Positions 15,894 to 22,823 of a stretch of DNA of 23,883 bases are shown piece by piece (positions within the stretch are counted from its first letter, which is position 1; every line of letters starts with the position of its first letter). Source of the stretch: UBA9732 sp045116915. Its GTDB lineage: Bacteria > Spirochaetota > Spirochaetia > Sphaerochaetales > Sphaerochaetaceae. The stretch is from assembly GCA_045116915.1 (NCBI GenBank), contig JBGUMQ010000020.1:1-23883 (forward strand). The letters run 5' to 3'. The position numbers and the translations under genes are program-made. The notes under the pieces were generated by a model. That model had not been told where the DNA came from and ran no database searches. It saw only the letters and a program-made list of their open reading frames with translations.

Positions 15894-17324
15894 ATGAGGA
15901 AAAGCAATAGCAAAGAGCTCCCGAAGGTGGAGCCAGTCAAGATAAAACCCCTGTTCGGACTCAAGCCGGGACTCTGGCTTACGATAGCCTATGCTCTGGC
16001 GATACTCGTGATAATCTTCGTTGTCGCCATGCTTCCGGACATCATCGACGGACACAAGCGCGTTACGTTCACAAGCAAAGCAGGCACCGCCGCCGTGTAT
16101 CTGGACGGAGTCTATCAGGGCGGAACCCCCTTCACCCGCAGCGTGAAGAGCGGGACCTACACCGTTTCCTATCAGGTCAACGGAGTGGAGATCGACAGCT
16201 TCACGCTCAATGTCGGACATCCCGTATTCCTGAACTGGCTCTTCCCCCGCGTGCAGAAGGTGGAAAGCAACGCCGCACTCAACGACGCCGCCTTCGAAGC
16301 CCTCACGAAGGAGCTTCTCCAGGATGCGAACGCATACAGTGCGGTCCTCGAATACGACTCCACGCACCGCTATCCCCAGATCTTCTCACAGTATGCGCAG
16401 AGCATACTGACCAGCAGCCACGCCCAGGACTCCAAGGCCTTCGAGGCCGCCCTGCTCTTCGTCACCACGGACGATATGGGACAGGATGCCGTGCAGGCAT
16501 GTGCTACCATCGGCCTGAACCTCATCACACCATATGAGATCCTGACTTCAGGCAAGGGCTCGACTGTCGGAACCGCCGACGAACAGACCCCCGTTCTGAC
16601 CGCTACACCTGTCCAGCTGCAGGCCGGATCGTTCACACTCGAAGGCTACATCGTTCCCGAAGCCGACTTCTCGAACGGCCGTGTTGTGGATTCCTCCTAT
16701 CCCGCGGTGCTGGAGGCGGGCGTGCAGGTCCATACGGATTCATTCAACATCTCCGCATACTGCATCACCGAATCCCAGTATTCGGCCTTCATGGCCCGGA
16801 ATCCCAAGTGGAGCCGCGACAACAAGAGCGCCCTGGTGGAGGAAGGACTTGTCGACGAGTACTACCTTGACGGTGTCGACTTCAGCACAGCCACGGCTGC
16901 AAGACCCGTGCGCAACATCAGCTGGAATGCCGCGAATGCATTCTGCGCATGGCTTTCAGAAACAACTGGAAAGAACGTCACCCTCCCCACCGAGGACCAG
17001 TGGATCGCAGCCAGCCTGACGGATACCGAGGGCGGATACCAGAAATCCCTCATGCCCTCCACAACCGAAGGAAGCCCGTCGGCGATGCTCGGCGGAGTAT
17101 GGGAGATGACATCGACCAGGCTGATCCCCCTCTCCCGCATAGTCGCCGATTTCCAAGTGGACAGGGCCAACGATATCCTGGACAGCTACGGCGTCAGCAC
17201 CGACATGGTCGTCAAGGGCGGATCGTACGTCAATTCCGCAACAGATATCGACAGATATACGGTCGGAGCCGCCTCCACGTCCTTCTGCAGCCCGTACATG
17301 GGATTCAGGATCTCCTGGAACTGA
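15894..17324 (+). CDS. Membrane-anchored PEGA domain plus formylglycine-generating-enzyme-fold protein, probably non-catalytic
   Basis: 476 aa. Cytoplasmic N-terminus, one transmembrane helix at about 26-47, then a PEGA domain (56-118; VYLDGVYQGGTPF and SGTYTVSYQVNG). A central region follows, then a C-terminal FGE-sulfatase fold. Supporting residues are CITESQYSAFM, PVRNISWNAANAFCAWLSE, LPTEDQWIAAS, GGVWEMTS, VVKGGSYV and MGFRISW. True FGEs carry a redox cysteine pair in the segment CYRYRCAARS. Here the aligned segment DIDRYTVGAAS lacks both, so sulfatase activation is unlikely. The domain more likely binds something in the envelope. The start at 15894 is chosen because it lies just after a promoter; no Shine-Dalgarno is at the right distance. 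The smpB ATG follows after 11 nt. Partner and ligand are unknown. Confidence 0.82.
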   Translation: MRKSNSKELPKVEPVKIKPLFGLKPGLWLTIAYALAILVIIFVVAMLPDIIDGHKRVTFTSKAGTAAVYLDGVYQGGTPFTRSVKSGTYTVSYQVNGVEIDSFTLNVGHPVFLNWLFPRVQKVESNAALNDAAFEALTKELLQDANAYSAVLEYDSTHRYPQIFSQYAQSILTSSHAQDSKAFEAALLFVTTDDMGQDAVQACATIGLNLITPYEILTSGKGSTVGTADEQTPVLTATPVQLQAGSFTLEGYIVPEADFSNGRVVDSSYPAVLEAGVQVHTDSFNISAYCITESQYSAFMARNPKWSRDNKSALVEEGLVDEYYLDGVDFSTATAARPVRNISWNAANAFCAWLSETTGKNVTLPTEDQWIAASLTDTEGGYQKSLMPSTTEGSPSAMLGGVWEMTSTRLIPLSRIVADFQVDRANDILDSYGVSTDMVVKGGSYVNSATDIDRYTVGAASTSFCSPYMGFRISWN

Positions 17325-17335
17325 CGGAGAACACA

Positions 17336-17806
17336 ATGGAACAGAAGAAGACCGAGATAAAGACACTCCAGACAAATAAGAAAGCCTACTTCAACTACGA
17401 GGTCATCGAGGACCTCGAGGCCGGCATGTCCCTGGAGGGAACCGAAGTCAAATCGCTCAGGGCAGGACGCTTCTCCTTCACCGATTCCTACGTGCGCATA
17501 GAGAACGGAGAGATGTGGCTCATCGGCTTCACGATCCAGCCCTACGACAAGGGATCGATCTTCAACCACGTCCCCGAGCGCAACAGACGCCTCCTGGTCC
17601 ACAAGCAGGAGATCAAACGCCTCAGACGCAAGGTCGAGGAGAAAGGACTCACGCTCGTCCCCACCAAGGTCTATCTCAAAGGCAATCTCGTGAAGATGCA
17701 GGTCTCCCTCTGCCGCGGAAAAGCCCTCCACGACAAGAAGGAAGCCATCAAGGAACGCGACATCAGCCGCCAGGCCCAGCGCGAGGCCCGCGACTACAGG
17801 TTCTGA
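17336..17806 (+). CDS. smpB: SsrA-binding protein SmpB
   Basis: 156-aa OB-fold RNA-binding protein that delivers tmRNA to stalled ribosomes. Seen: NKKAYFNYEVIEDLEAGMSLEGTE, EVKSLRAG, YDKGSIFNHVPERNRRLL and the basic C-terminal tail ending KERDISRQAQREARDYRF. ATG at 17336 has GGAG about 8 nt upstream, in the 11-nt gap after the FGE-like gene. The 3' end overlaps the converging sugar-kinase gene by 13 bp. Its partner RNA gene, ssrA, is only 1.7 kb away. Confidence 0.96.
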   Translation: MEQKKTEIKTLQTNKKAYFNYEVIEDLEAGMSLEGTEVKSLRAGRFSFTDSYVRIENGEMWLIGFTIQPYDKGSIFNHVPERNRRLLVHKQEIKRLRRKVEEKGLTLVPTKVYLKGNLVKMQVSLCRGKALHDKKEAIKERDISRQAQREARDYRF

Positions 17807-19380
17807 TCCGACGTAAGGATCCTCACTTCTCCCTGCGGAATCTTCCCCAGCCTGCGGAACAGTTTCGTATTTCCTTTCTCTATATACTTGTACACGTTGT
17901 CGTACAGGTCCATGTAGACCTTGTGGTTCTCCGGATTCGGCATGAACACATCCTTGTCGTGGACCATCGCCGCGCAGGCCTCGTCATACGACGCGAACTC
18001 CTTCATCACCACGAATGCCGCAAGCGACGATCCGATGCTGCTCGCCTCGTGCGTCTGGATGCGCTTGACCGGCAGACCGAACACATCGCAGCAGATCTGC
18101 ACCACATCGTCGCTGACCGACCCGCCGCCCGCGATGTACAACTCCCGTATGCGCTGGCCCGAACGAGTCTCCATCCTCTTCATGGCATGGTACAGCTCCA
18201 GATCGATGCCTTCTATTATGGCCCGGTACACATGGGACTTCTCATGATAATCGCTCAGACCCATAAGCACACCCTTTGCGAACGGGTTGTTGTTTCCAGG
18301 CGACAGATGCGGGGTAAGCACCAGGCCGCCGCTTCCCGCCGGCACTTTCTTGAGATAGCCGTCAAGGATCGACTCCACGGAGACACCCTTCTCCTCCGCC
18401 ATGCGGCGCTCCTCGTCGCAGAAATTGCGGATGAACCACGTGAGGATCCAGTATCCCCTGTAGAGCTGGTATTCTCCGTTGTAGTACCCCGGCATGACCG
18501 ACGGATACGACGGAAGGAACGGACTGGGCTCGAAGAAATGGGGGCTGCAGAACTGTATGGTCGATGCCGTACCGAGCGATATGGCCGCCTTGTCCAGCGT
18601 CGTGACCGAAAGCCCCAGCGCCTCGCACGCCTTGTCCGTGGCCGTTGTGATCAGCGGAAGTCCCTGCGGGATGCAGGCCCTGCGGCTGGTTTCCTCGTCG
18701 ATGTACCCGACGATGCCCGGGGATTCGACCAGATCCACCAGCTTCTCCACCGGGATGTCCGCCACGCATTTGGAAAGCCCCTTCTTCATCCACCTGCGGT
18801 TGCGGTAGTCGAACGGGATGTGCCCGACCTGGTTGGCGGCACCATCCCTGAGCTCTCCGGTGAGCCTGTAGTTCATGTAGGACGACAGCATGACGAACTT
18901 GTCTGTATTTGCCCAGAGCTCAGGCTCCTCCTCCATGATCCAGTTGCAGAACGCGTTCTTGTACAACAGGTCTATGGTCTCCGTCATGCCGACAGACGCG
19001 AAGATCAGCTTGTGCAGGAACGGCGGTTTCGGATCCCCCTTGGCCCGTCTCTCATCCATCCAGACGATGATGTTCCTCAGAGGCTTGTGGTCCTTGTCCA
19101 GGATCAGAACGGTGTCCCGGATACAGGTGATGGTCACTGCAATTATGTCCTTGAAGCGGTTGGAGGCATCTTTTTCCTTCAGTAGCGTTCCGGCCTCGCA
19201 CAGTCTGTCGTAATAGAAGTCGGGCTCCTGTTCGGCCTTGCCCCTCACATCCGAAGGTATGCACGGATGGGCGTATTTCACCTGCGCCGAAAGCACGGTC
19301 TCACCCTTCCTGTCTATCAGGAGGGCCTTCATGCTCTGTGTTCCCAAATCAAAAGTCAGTACAAGCGGATCTTTCGTCAT
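17794..19380 (-). CDS. FGGY-family carbohydrate kinase, substrate unknown
   Basis: 528-aa sugar kinase, likely cytosolic, phosphorylating a pentulose or polyol. Phosphate-1 motif DLGTQSMKALLID at the N-terminus, FGGY-like substrate residues in IIVWMDERR, presumed catalytic Asp in TTATDKACEALG, adenosine region LGTASTIQF and ATP-binding IAGGGSVSDDVVQICCDVF with HEASSIGSSLAA. Length matches xylulokinase-type enzymes, but I cannot name the substrate; no transporter or isomerase neighbour helps. ATG at 19380 is preferred to an in-frame TTG at 19389. No good ribosome site is seen, and a TATGAT (19394-19389) lies eight bases upstream, so the mRNA may be nearly leaderless. Tail-to-tail overlap of 13 bp with smpB. 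Confidence 0.87.
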   Translation of the reverse strand: MTKDPLVLTFDLGTQSMKALLIDRKGETVLSAQVKYAHPCIPSDVRGKAEQEPDFYYDRLCEAGTLLKEKDASNRFKDIIAVTITCIRDTVLILDKDHKPLRNIIVWMDERRAKGDPKPPFLHKLIFASVGMTETIDLLYKNAFCNWIMEEEPELWANTDKFVMLSSYMNYRLTGELRDGAANQVGHIPFDYRNRRWMKKGLSKCVADIPVEKLVDLVESPGIVGYIDEETSRRACIPQGLPLITTATDKACEALGLSVTTLDKAAISLGTASTIQFCSPHFFEPSPFLPSYPSVMPGYYNGEYQLYRGYWILTWFIRNFCDEERRMAEEKGVSVESILDGYLKKVPAGSGGLVLTPHLSPGNNNPFAKGVLMGLSDYHEKSHVYRAIIEGIDLELYHAMKRMETRSGQRIRELYIAGGGSVSDDVVQICCDVFGLPVKRIQTHEASSIGSSLAAFVVMKEFASYDEACAAMVHDKDVFMPNPENHKVYMDLYDNVYKYIEKGNTKLFRRLGKIPQGEVRILTSDQNL

Positions 19381-19426
19381 GATACCCAATCATAACATAT
19401 TTCTCCGCTCTTATTCCCGTTTTGAC

Positions 19427-19455
19427 TTGATTTTGAAGCCGAATATCCGTATATT
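19427..19455 (+). promoter_or_regulatory. tmRNA promoter
   Basis: TTGATT (19427-19432), 17-nt spacer, TATATT (19450-19455); the start point is expected near 19462, giving an ~18-nt 5' leader for RNase P to remove. Confidence 0.55.
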
Positions 19456-19479
19456 CTCAATACACCAATAAATTCCTCC

Positions 19480-19854
19480 GGGGGTGTATTGGTTTCGACT
19501 GGCGGATTTCATGCCACCAGCTGCAGGTCAAGCGCCAACTTGTCAAACTAGCAAAACAAAATTAACTGCAAAGAAAGAAGACGATTTCGTCCTCGACGAA
19601 GCAGAATTCGCTCTCGCTGCCTGATTGTAGCCAGAACGGACAAGGTGAAGGACGCCCCGCCCAGGGCCCTGATCCCTGTAAACACACCGGGCTCATCTAT
19701 TGCTGACGGATGTAGGCAGTAGAGACATCTTCATCCTGGGTCTCCCGAGGACTGACCAGTTGCCGACGGAGATCGAGACTCATCAGCCGGATCTAAGCCT
19801 GTAGACGTTGATGGATGGACCGGTAGGACGGGAGTTCGACTCTCCCCACCTCCA
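19480..19854 (+). ncRNA. ssrA: tmRNA
   Basis: Single-piece tmRNA of about 375 nt. The 5' acceptor strand GGGGGTG (19480-19486) pairs with CACCTCC (19847-19853); discriminator A follows and CCA is not encoded. TTTCGACT near the 5' end and T arm GGGAG-TTCGACT-CTCCC (19830-19846) are canonical. The tag frame starts at GCA 19568 and encodes AKKEDDFVLDEAEFALAA, stopping at TGA 19622-19624; the ALAA end is the protease-recognition signature. It rescues stalled ribosomes with SmpB, encoded 1.7 kb away. The last 18 bases are repeated at 20000-20017, so the gene end doubles as an attachment-like site. Confidence 0.97.
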
Positions 19855-19888
19855 AAAAGCAGCCACTGGGGTTCCGCCCCGGTGGCTG
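19852..19888. repeat. 37-bp direct repeat copy 1 (tmRNA end and terminator)
   Basis: Starts CCAAAAAGCAGCCACTGGGG and ends GGTGGCTG; identical to 23623-23659. It includes the last three bases of tmRNA and the whole terminator hairpin with its loop. Confidence 0.85.
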
Positions 19889-19895
19889 TTTTTTT
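19859..19895 (+). terminator. tmRNA terminator
   Basis: Stem CAGCCACTGGGG / CCCCGGTGGCTG (19860-19871 and 19877-19888) around loop TTCCG, with one G-T pair, then seven T. Confidence 0.9.
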
Positions 19896-19899
19896 GTAT

Positions 19900-20013
19900 G
19901 GTGGGAACAGAGAGTCGAAACGGAGCGTCAAGCAAGAGCCGAGCTGGCGCAGGGTCTTGCAGCGCAGGCGTCTTTTGGCGGACTTCCGGTAGCCAAAAGC
20001 GACTCTCCCCACC
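19900..20013. repeat. Imperfect long inverted repeat with two inner hairpins, using the displaced tmRNA tail as its right arm
   Basis: Outer arms: GGTGGG (19900-19905), a 4-nt bulge AACA, GAGAGTCG (19910-19917) against CGACTCTC (20000-20007) and CCCACC (20008-20013). Inside lie GCAAGA/TCTTGC (19932-19937, 19955-19960) and CTTTTGGC/GCCAAAAG (19972-19979, 19992-19999). It can therefore fold as a three-way junction. Non-coding as far as I can see. Confidence 0.65.
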
Positions 20014-20017
20014 TCCA
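20000..20017. repeat. Displaced copy of the tmRNA 3' end
   Basis: 18-bp perfect copy of 19837-19854 (CGACTCTCCCCACCTCCA), followed a few bases later by its own terminator. This is the arrangement expected when an inserted element supplies a new tmRNA tail and pushes the old one downstream. Confidence 0.8.
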
Positions 20018-20021
20018 TTTT

Positions 20022-20065
20022 ACTGGACAGTTTTGATACAATTCAGAACTGTCCAGTTTTCTTTT
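20022..20065 (+). terminator. Terminator behind the displaced tmRNA tail
   Basis: Stem ACTGGACAGTT (20022-20032) with AACTGTCCAGT (20047-20057), then TTTCTTTTG. The U-run is on the + strand only. The remaining bases to 20138 show no gene or motif that I recognise. Confidence 0.75.
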
Positions 20066-20138
20066 GTTTCCTTACACACAATAAATTAGCTGATTCAGCA
20101 TCCTACAAACCAAGAGGAAATACCCGCTTAGTTAGTCA

Positions 20139-20765
20139 TCAGTCACATCCTTCCCGTACCCTTTTCCCGATTATGTGGAAATCGCATATATCATCGCCGT
20201 TTCCGATGGTTTTCGTGCGTATCAGGGTGTTGCCCATCAGTTCCTGCTGGGCAAAATCAGTCGTACAGAGAGCTTTCATCAGATGGAAGCAGCCCTCACG
20301 CCGTGCCATGTTGCAGATAGCGCAATTCGTGTAGGTGATTGTGCATTCTGGAACTTCCATATCATATGTGAATGTATACTTCCAGTTCTCAGGGTATGAA
20401 TTGAAATCAGGATCTGACTGCAGCCGGTTCCTTGTGGATATGTTTTTTTCAGTGAAGAAATCGCGTCCTTTGTTCATCTTCACGAACAGATCGGATTTGC
20501 AGACGGCATCCACATATCCTTTGAAAACCTCAGCGTTCATCTTTTCCGGGGCCACCTTGTACACCGCCATGAAATAAGCCGCAAGGTACAACCCCATGAT
20601 CAGGTTGTTCTTTTTCCCGCCGATCTCAGGCTGACGGCTGATGATTGCCTTGTATTCCTTCTTGACAGCCGGAGAATCAATGCCGGGTGCGGCCTTATCA
20701 AGATAGGCGAAGCTTGTTTTCTTCATCAGAATCGGAACAACCGCTCCCATGACTCCGTATTTCAT
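20139..20765 (-). CDS. L-2-amino-thiazoline-4-carboxylic acid hydrolase family protein
   Basis: 208 aa. The C-terminal half carries the cysteine-rich signature of the ATC hydrolase family: C148-x2-C151 in TNCAICNMARREGCFHLM, C159, C167, then RTKTIGNGDDICDFHI with C194. The founding member opens L-2-amino-thiazoline-4-carboxylate on a route to cysteine. Most family members in anaerobes are uncharacterised, so the substrate here is unknown. A hydrophobic stretch at about 55-69 may be a buried helix. ATG at 20765 has GGAGG upstream and overlaps a 35-codon ORF by ATGA. It is the last gene of the minus-strand methyltransferase operon in the putative island, and codon and base use are visibly more AT-rich than the core genes. 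Family recognition is from memory of the motif. Confidence 0.7.
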   Translation of the reverse strand: MKYGVMGAVVPILMKKTSFAYLDKAAPGIDSPAVKKEYKAIISRQPEIGGKKNNLIMGLYLAAYFMAVYKVAPEKMNAEVFKGYVDAVCKSDLFVKMNKGRDFFTEKNISTRNRLQSDPDFNSYPENWKYTFTYDMEVPECTITYTNCAICNMARREGCFHLMKALCTTDFAQQELMGNTLIRTKTIGNGDDICDFHIIGKRVREGCD

Positions 20766-20869
20766 TCCTTACCTCCGTTTCCACCCATGAATCTGACAAT
20801 CTCCGTATGAAGTCTTTGCGGAAACATCATAACCAGTCCGGTATGATCCCCGTTCATACCGTCAATCAT
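20762..20869 (-). CDS. 35-codon translationally coupled ORF, possibly a relic
   Basis: ATG at 20869 overlaps the stop of the membrane methyltransferase as TGATG, with AGGAAG just upstream. Its TGA (20764-20762) overlaps the next ATG as ATGA. The product ends with HTGLVMMFPQRLHTEIVRFM followed by a Gly/Asn tail. The pattern His-Thr-Gly-Leu plus a terminal amphipathic helix resembles the last residues of alpha/beta-hydrolases, so it may be the 3' remnant of a deleted gene. A genuine small protein is the alternative. Too short for family assignment. Confidence 0.4.
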   Translation of the reverse strand: MIDGMNGDHTGLVMMFPQRLHTEIVRFMGGNGGKE

Positions 20870-21660
20870 CACTTCCTGCCGACAAGCAGTCTCGATCCTG
20901 CAAGATCCATGAAACGGGCCTCTTTCGCTGATTTGAACATGCCGCCTGTAATATCAATAAGGCTCACTTCCGAATAACCCGACCGACTTAGCATGGAAAC
21001 AAATGCATCCATGTCTCCATACCGCATTTCGGTCATGATGTCATGGATTGCGAACACTCCGCCTTTCTTCAGGGTCCTGAGCGTCTCAAGGATCAGCGTC
21101 TGCCTATCCTTCACCGGAATGTTGTGATAAACGTAATTGCTCGTGACAGCATCGAATGACTCATCAGGATAATCGAGCTTCACGGCATTTCCCTGCACGA
21201 AACTTGCATTGGACACCCCTTCAGCTTTTGCATTGCTCTCGCAAAGGGCCTTGTTGTACGATGAATACTCCTTACCCCATCTGTCCAGACCCAAAACAAA
21301 TGCCTTTGGATTATGTTTCGCACATGCGATGGTCAATGCACCGCTTCCGCAGCCAATATCAAGACATATGCCGCCATCGGGGATACGGACGTACTCGGCA
21401 ACAGCTTCAATTATTTGTTTTGACAACTGTCTTTTGCCGGAATAAGAGAATGCCCTGTATAGATAAAGCATCCAGAAGGCAAAGAAACAGAAAACCAGTG
21501 TTCCAGAAAGAAGAACGCAGAACAGTACTGTTTTCAGAATTCCTGCATTCAGAACTGTTGTGCATCCGAACAAAACAAACAGAACAAGAAACACGAAAAA
21601 ACCGGAGAAAAGTCCGACAAGCATACCTTTCGGCACCCAGTTCTTGTAATCAGCCTTCAT
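20869..21660 (-). CDS. Membrane-anchored class I SAM-dependent methyltransferase
   Basis: 263 aa. Two N-terminal transmembrane helices at about 12-35 and 42-68 are followed by a Rossmann methyltransferase domain: motif I ICLDIGCGSG (98-107), acidic motif II LGLDRW, DAVTSNYVYHNI and post-motif LKKGGVFAIHDI. The catalytic domain should face the cytoplasm. Substrate unknown; the fold is shared by small-molecule, lipid and quinone methylases. ATG at 21660 follows AAGGAGGTGAA, the strongest ribosome site in this operon; the in-frame extension to 21729 lacks one. It lies downstream of a methyltransferase relic and upstream of the 35-codon ORF with a TGATG overlap. Confidence 0.82.
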   Translation of the reverse strand: MKADYKNWVPKGMLVGLFSGFFVFLVLFVLFGCTTVLNAGILKTVLFCVLLSGTLVFCFFAFWMLYLYRAFSYSGKRQLSKQIIEAVAEYVRIPDGGICLDIGCGSGALTIACAKHNPKAFVLGLDRWGKEYSSYNKALCESNAKAEGVSNASFVQGNAVKLDYPDESFDAVTSNYVYHNIPVKDRQTLILETLRTLKKGGVFAIHDIMTEMRYGDMDAFVSMLSRSGYSEVSLIDITGGMFKSAKEARFMDLAGSRLLVGRK

Positions 21661-21750
21661 TTCACCTCCTTTGCAAGAAGTACGTTCCTTGCACAAACGT
21701 TCAGTATCATCGTCAATGTGATAGACCATGTGACCCCATGTATGCCAGGG

Positions 21751-21882
21751 TCAGGTATCCCTGTTCCAGACCAGGCGGCAGATTGACTTCCCCGGCAAGG
21801 TGGAGTATGTAATCTCGTCATAAAAACTTGCATGCCCTCCTGTGAGCCTGTATGCGCTTAATATCTGTTTTTTCCTTTTCAT
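21751..21882 (-). pseudogene. N-terminal relic of a second class I methyltransferase
   Basis: 43 codons from ATG 21882 (overlapping the upstream methyltransferase stop as ATGA) to TGA 21753-21751. The product reads MKRKKQILSAYRLTGGHASF then YDEITYSTLPGKSICRLVWN. This matches, from memory, the N-terminus of a clostridial-type methyltransferase family of about 230-250 aa, but the SAM-binding core never follows. The 90 bases from its stop to the next gene contain no convincing remainder, so an internal and 3' deletion is inferred. The same frame continues after the stop into the next gene's leader. Confidence 0.55.
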
Positions 21883-22499
21883 GCTTCTTCGTTGTCCGCC
21901 TCCTTCGTCATCATCGCCACCGCGCAAGGAATACGGCCCTCTGCCAAAGTGATTTCTACATCATCGAATCCTGCATCAAGAAAAAACCGACGATAGCTTT
22001 CCACAGTGAACTGTCTCTTGAAATCCGCCCCGGCCTTGCCTATTGCAGATGTAAAGGTGCTTGTCAGCCCTTTTCTGTCCCTGTTCATGTATGTCGGTAT
22101 TATCAGCTTGCCGCAAGGTCTGCAGACCCTCGCCAGTTCCCGCAGCGCTTTCACGGGATCATCAAGCAGATGGATTACATTGCCTGCCACAACCTTATCG
22201 AATGAATCATCCGGATAATCCAGTGAATTGATGTCGGCATACCTGAAAGAGACATTGTTGAATCCCAGGCATTTCCTCTTTGCCCGCCTGATCATCTTGC
22301 ATGAGAAATCCGTAGCAACAAGACTCCTGCATCTTTCCGCAATTACTGCACTGAGAAGCCCGGTTCCGCAGGCACACTCAAGAACCACGTCTTCAGATCC
22401 TATCCGATCAGATACAATCCTCTTGAGTACCTCATGTGTTTTCCTGTTTATGACATTTACGAACAGATCATAGACCCAAGCAACGTTATCCCAGAACAC
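21879..22499 (-). CDS. Class I SAM-dependent methyltransferase
   Basis: 206 aa with start at GTG 22499, chosen because MFWDNVAWVYDLF is the usual N-terminus and AAGGG lies about 9 nt upstream; an open frame to 22547 has no ribosome site. Motif I VVLECACGTG (38-47), VATDFSCKMI, YPDDSFDKVVAGNVIHLL and GKLIIPTY identify the fold. Substrate unknown. It is the first gene of the island's minus-strand operon and ends ATGA-overlapping the methyltransferase relic. AT-richer codons than the core genes suggest transfer. Confidence 0.85.
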   Translation of the reverse strand: MFWDNVAWVYDLFVNVINRKTHEVLKRIVSDRIGSEDVVLECACGTGLLSAVIAERCRSLVATDFSCKMIRRAKRKCLGFNNVSFRYADINSLDYPDDSFDKVVAGNVIHLLDDPVKALRELARVCRPCGKLIIPTYMNRDRKGLTSTFTSAIGKAGADFKRQFTVESYRRFFLDAGFDDVEITLAEGRIPCAVAMMTKEADNEEA

Positions 22500-22518
22500 A
22501 ATCTCATACCCTTGACAA

Positions 22519-22552
22519 ACAATACATAAGAATTGAGTTAGACACAACTAAC
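22519..22552 (-). promoter_or_regulatory. Possible promoter and operator of the methyltransferase operon
   Basis: Minus-strand -35 TTGTGT (22547-22542), 17-nt spacer, -10 TATTGT (22524-22519). The -35 lies exactly in the centre of an inverted repeat GTTAG-6-CTAAC (22537-22552), a plausible repressor site. Both hexamers are imperfect. Confidence 0.35.
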
Positions 22553-22662
22553 CCACTGTCAATCTTATATTCATTCCGAGGAGAGTTCAACATATCCGGC
22601 AAAGATCGGTATTGCTTTCAGCTATCAGATTGATCAAACACATCTCTTGAGAGCGAAAAAAC

Positions 22663-22691
22663 TTGACCACAGGCAGTAAAAAAGGTAGATT
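22663..22691 (+). promoter_or_regulatory. Promoter of a candidate small RNA ahead of the DUF3800 gene
   Basis: TTGACC (22663-22668), 17-nt spacer, TAGATT (22686-22691). The start point would be near 22698, just where a hairpin begins. The stretch 22553-22662 holds no gene or motif that I can support. Confidence 0.5.
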
Positions 22692-22697
22692 GTAAGT

Positions 22698-22799
22698 GCA
22701 GGTATTCATACACTGCATACGAGTGGTCTACGATCCTTTGGTTTAAGCGTAATGTAAGTACGTCGCCCACTTGGGAACCACCTTCGGGTGGTTTTTCTT
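22698..22799 (+). ncRNA. Candidate structured RNA upstream of DUF3800 gene
   Basis: About 100 nt between a promoter and a terminator. Stems seen by eye: TGCAG/CTGCA (22697-22701, 22713-22717) whose loop is itself the near-palindrome GTATTCATAC; AGTGG/CCACT (22722-22726, 22767-22771) enclosing TACG/CGTA (22729-22732, 22748-22751); and the terminal hairpin. From established knowledge, comparative genomics has described several DUF3800-associated RNA motifs located upstream of DUF3800 genes; whether this belongs to one is untested. A longer alternative stem GACCAC/GTGGTC (22665-22670, 22723-22728) would need transcription from further upstream. A 66-codon minus-strand open frame across it is judged spurious. 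Confidence 0.45.
22776..22799 (+). terminator. Terminator between the small RNA and the DUF3800 gene
   Basis: AACCACC (22776-22782), UUCG tetraloop, GGTGGTT (22787-22793), then TTTCTTTT. It lies 24 nt before the DUF3800 ATG, so the protein would be made by read-through. Confidence 0.85.
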
Positions 22800-22823
22800 T
22801 TGTTTTGGGGAGAATCACCGAAA

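Noticed and set aside
17515..19185. 556-codon + strand open frame
   Set aside because: Overlaps smpB in another frame and runs antisense to the FGGY kinase; composition is typical of a shadow frame.
19731..20018. 95-codon minus-strand open frame across the tmRNA tail
   Set aside because: Overlaps tmRNA and two hairpins; spurious translation of structured DNA.
22618..22818. 66-codon minus-strand open frame
   Set aside because: Covers the candidate RNA, its promoter and the terminator, and starts inside the DUF3800 leader without a ribosome site.
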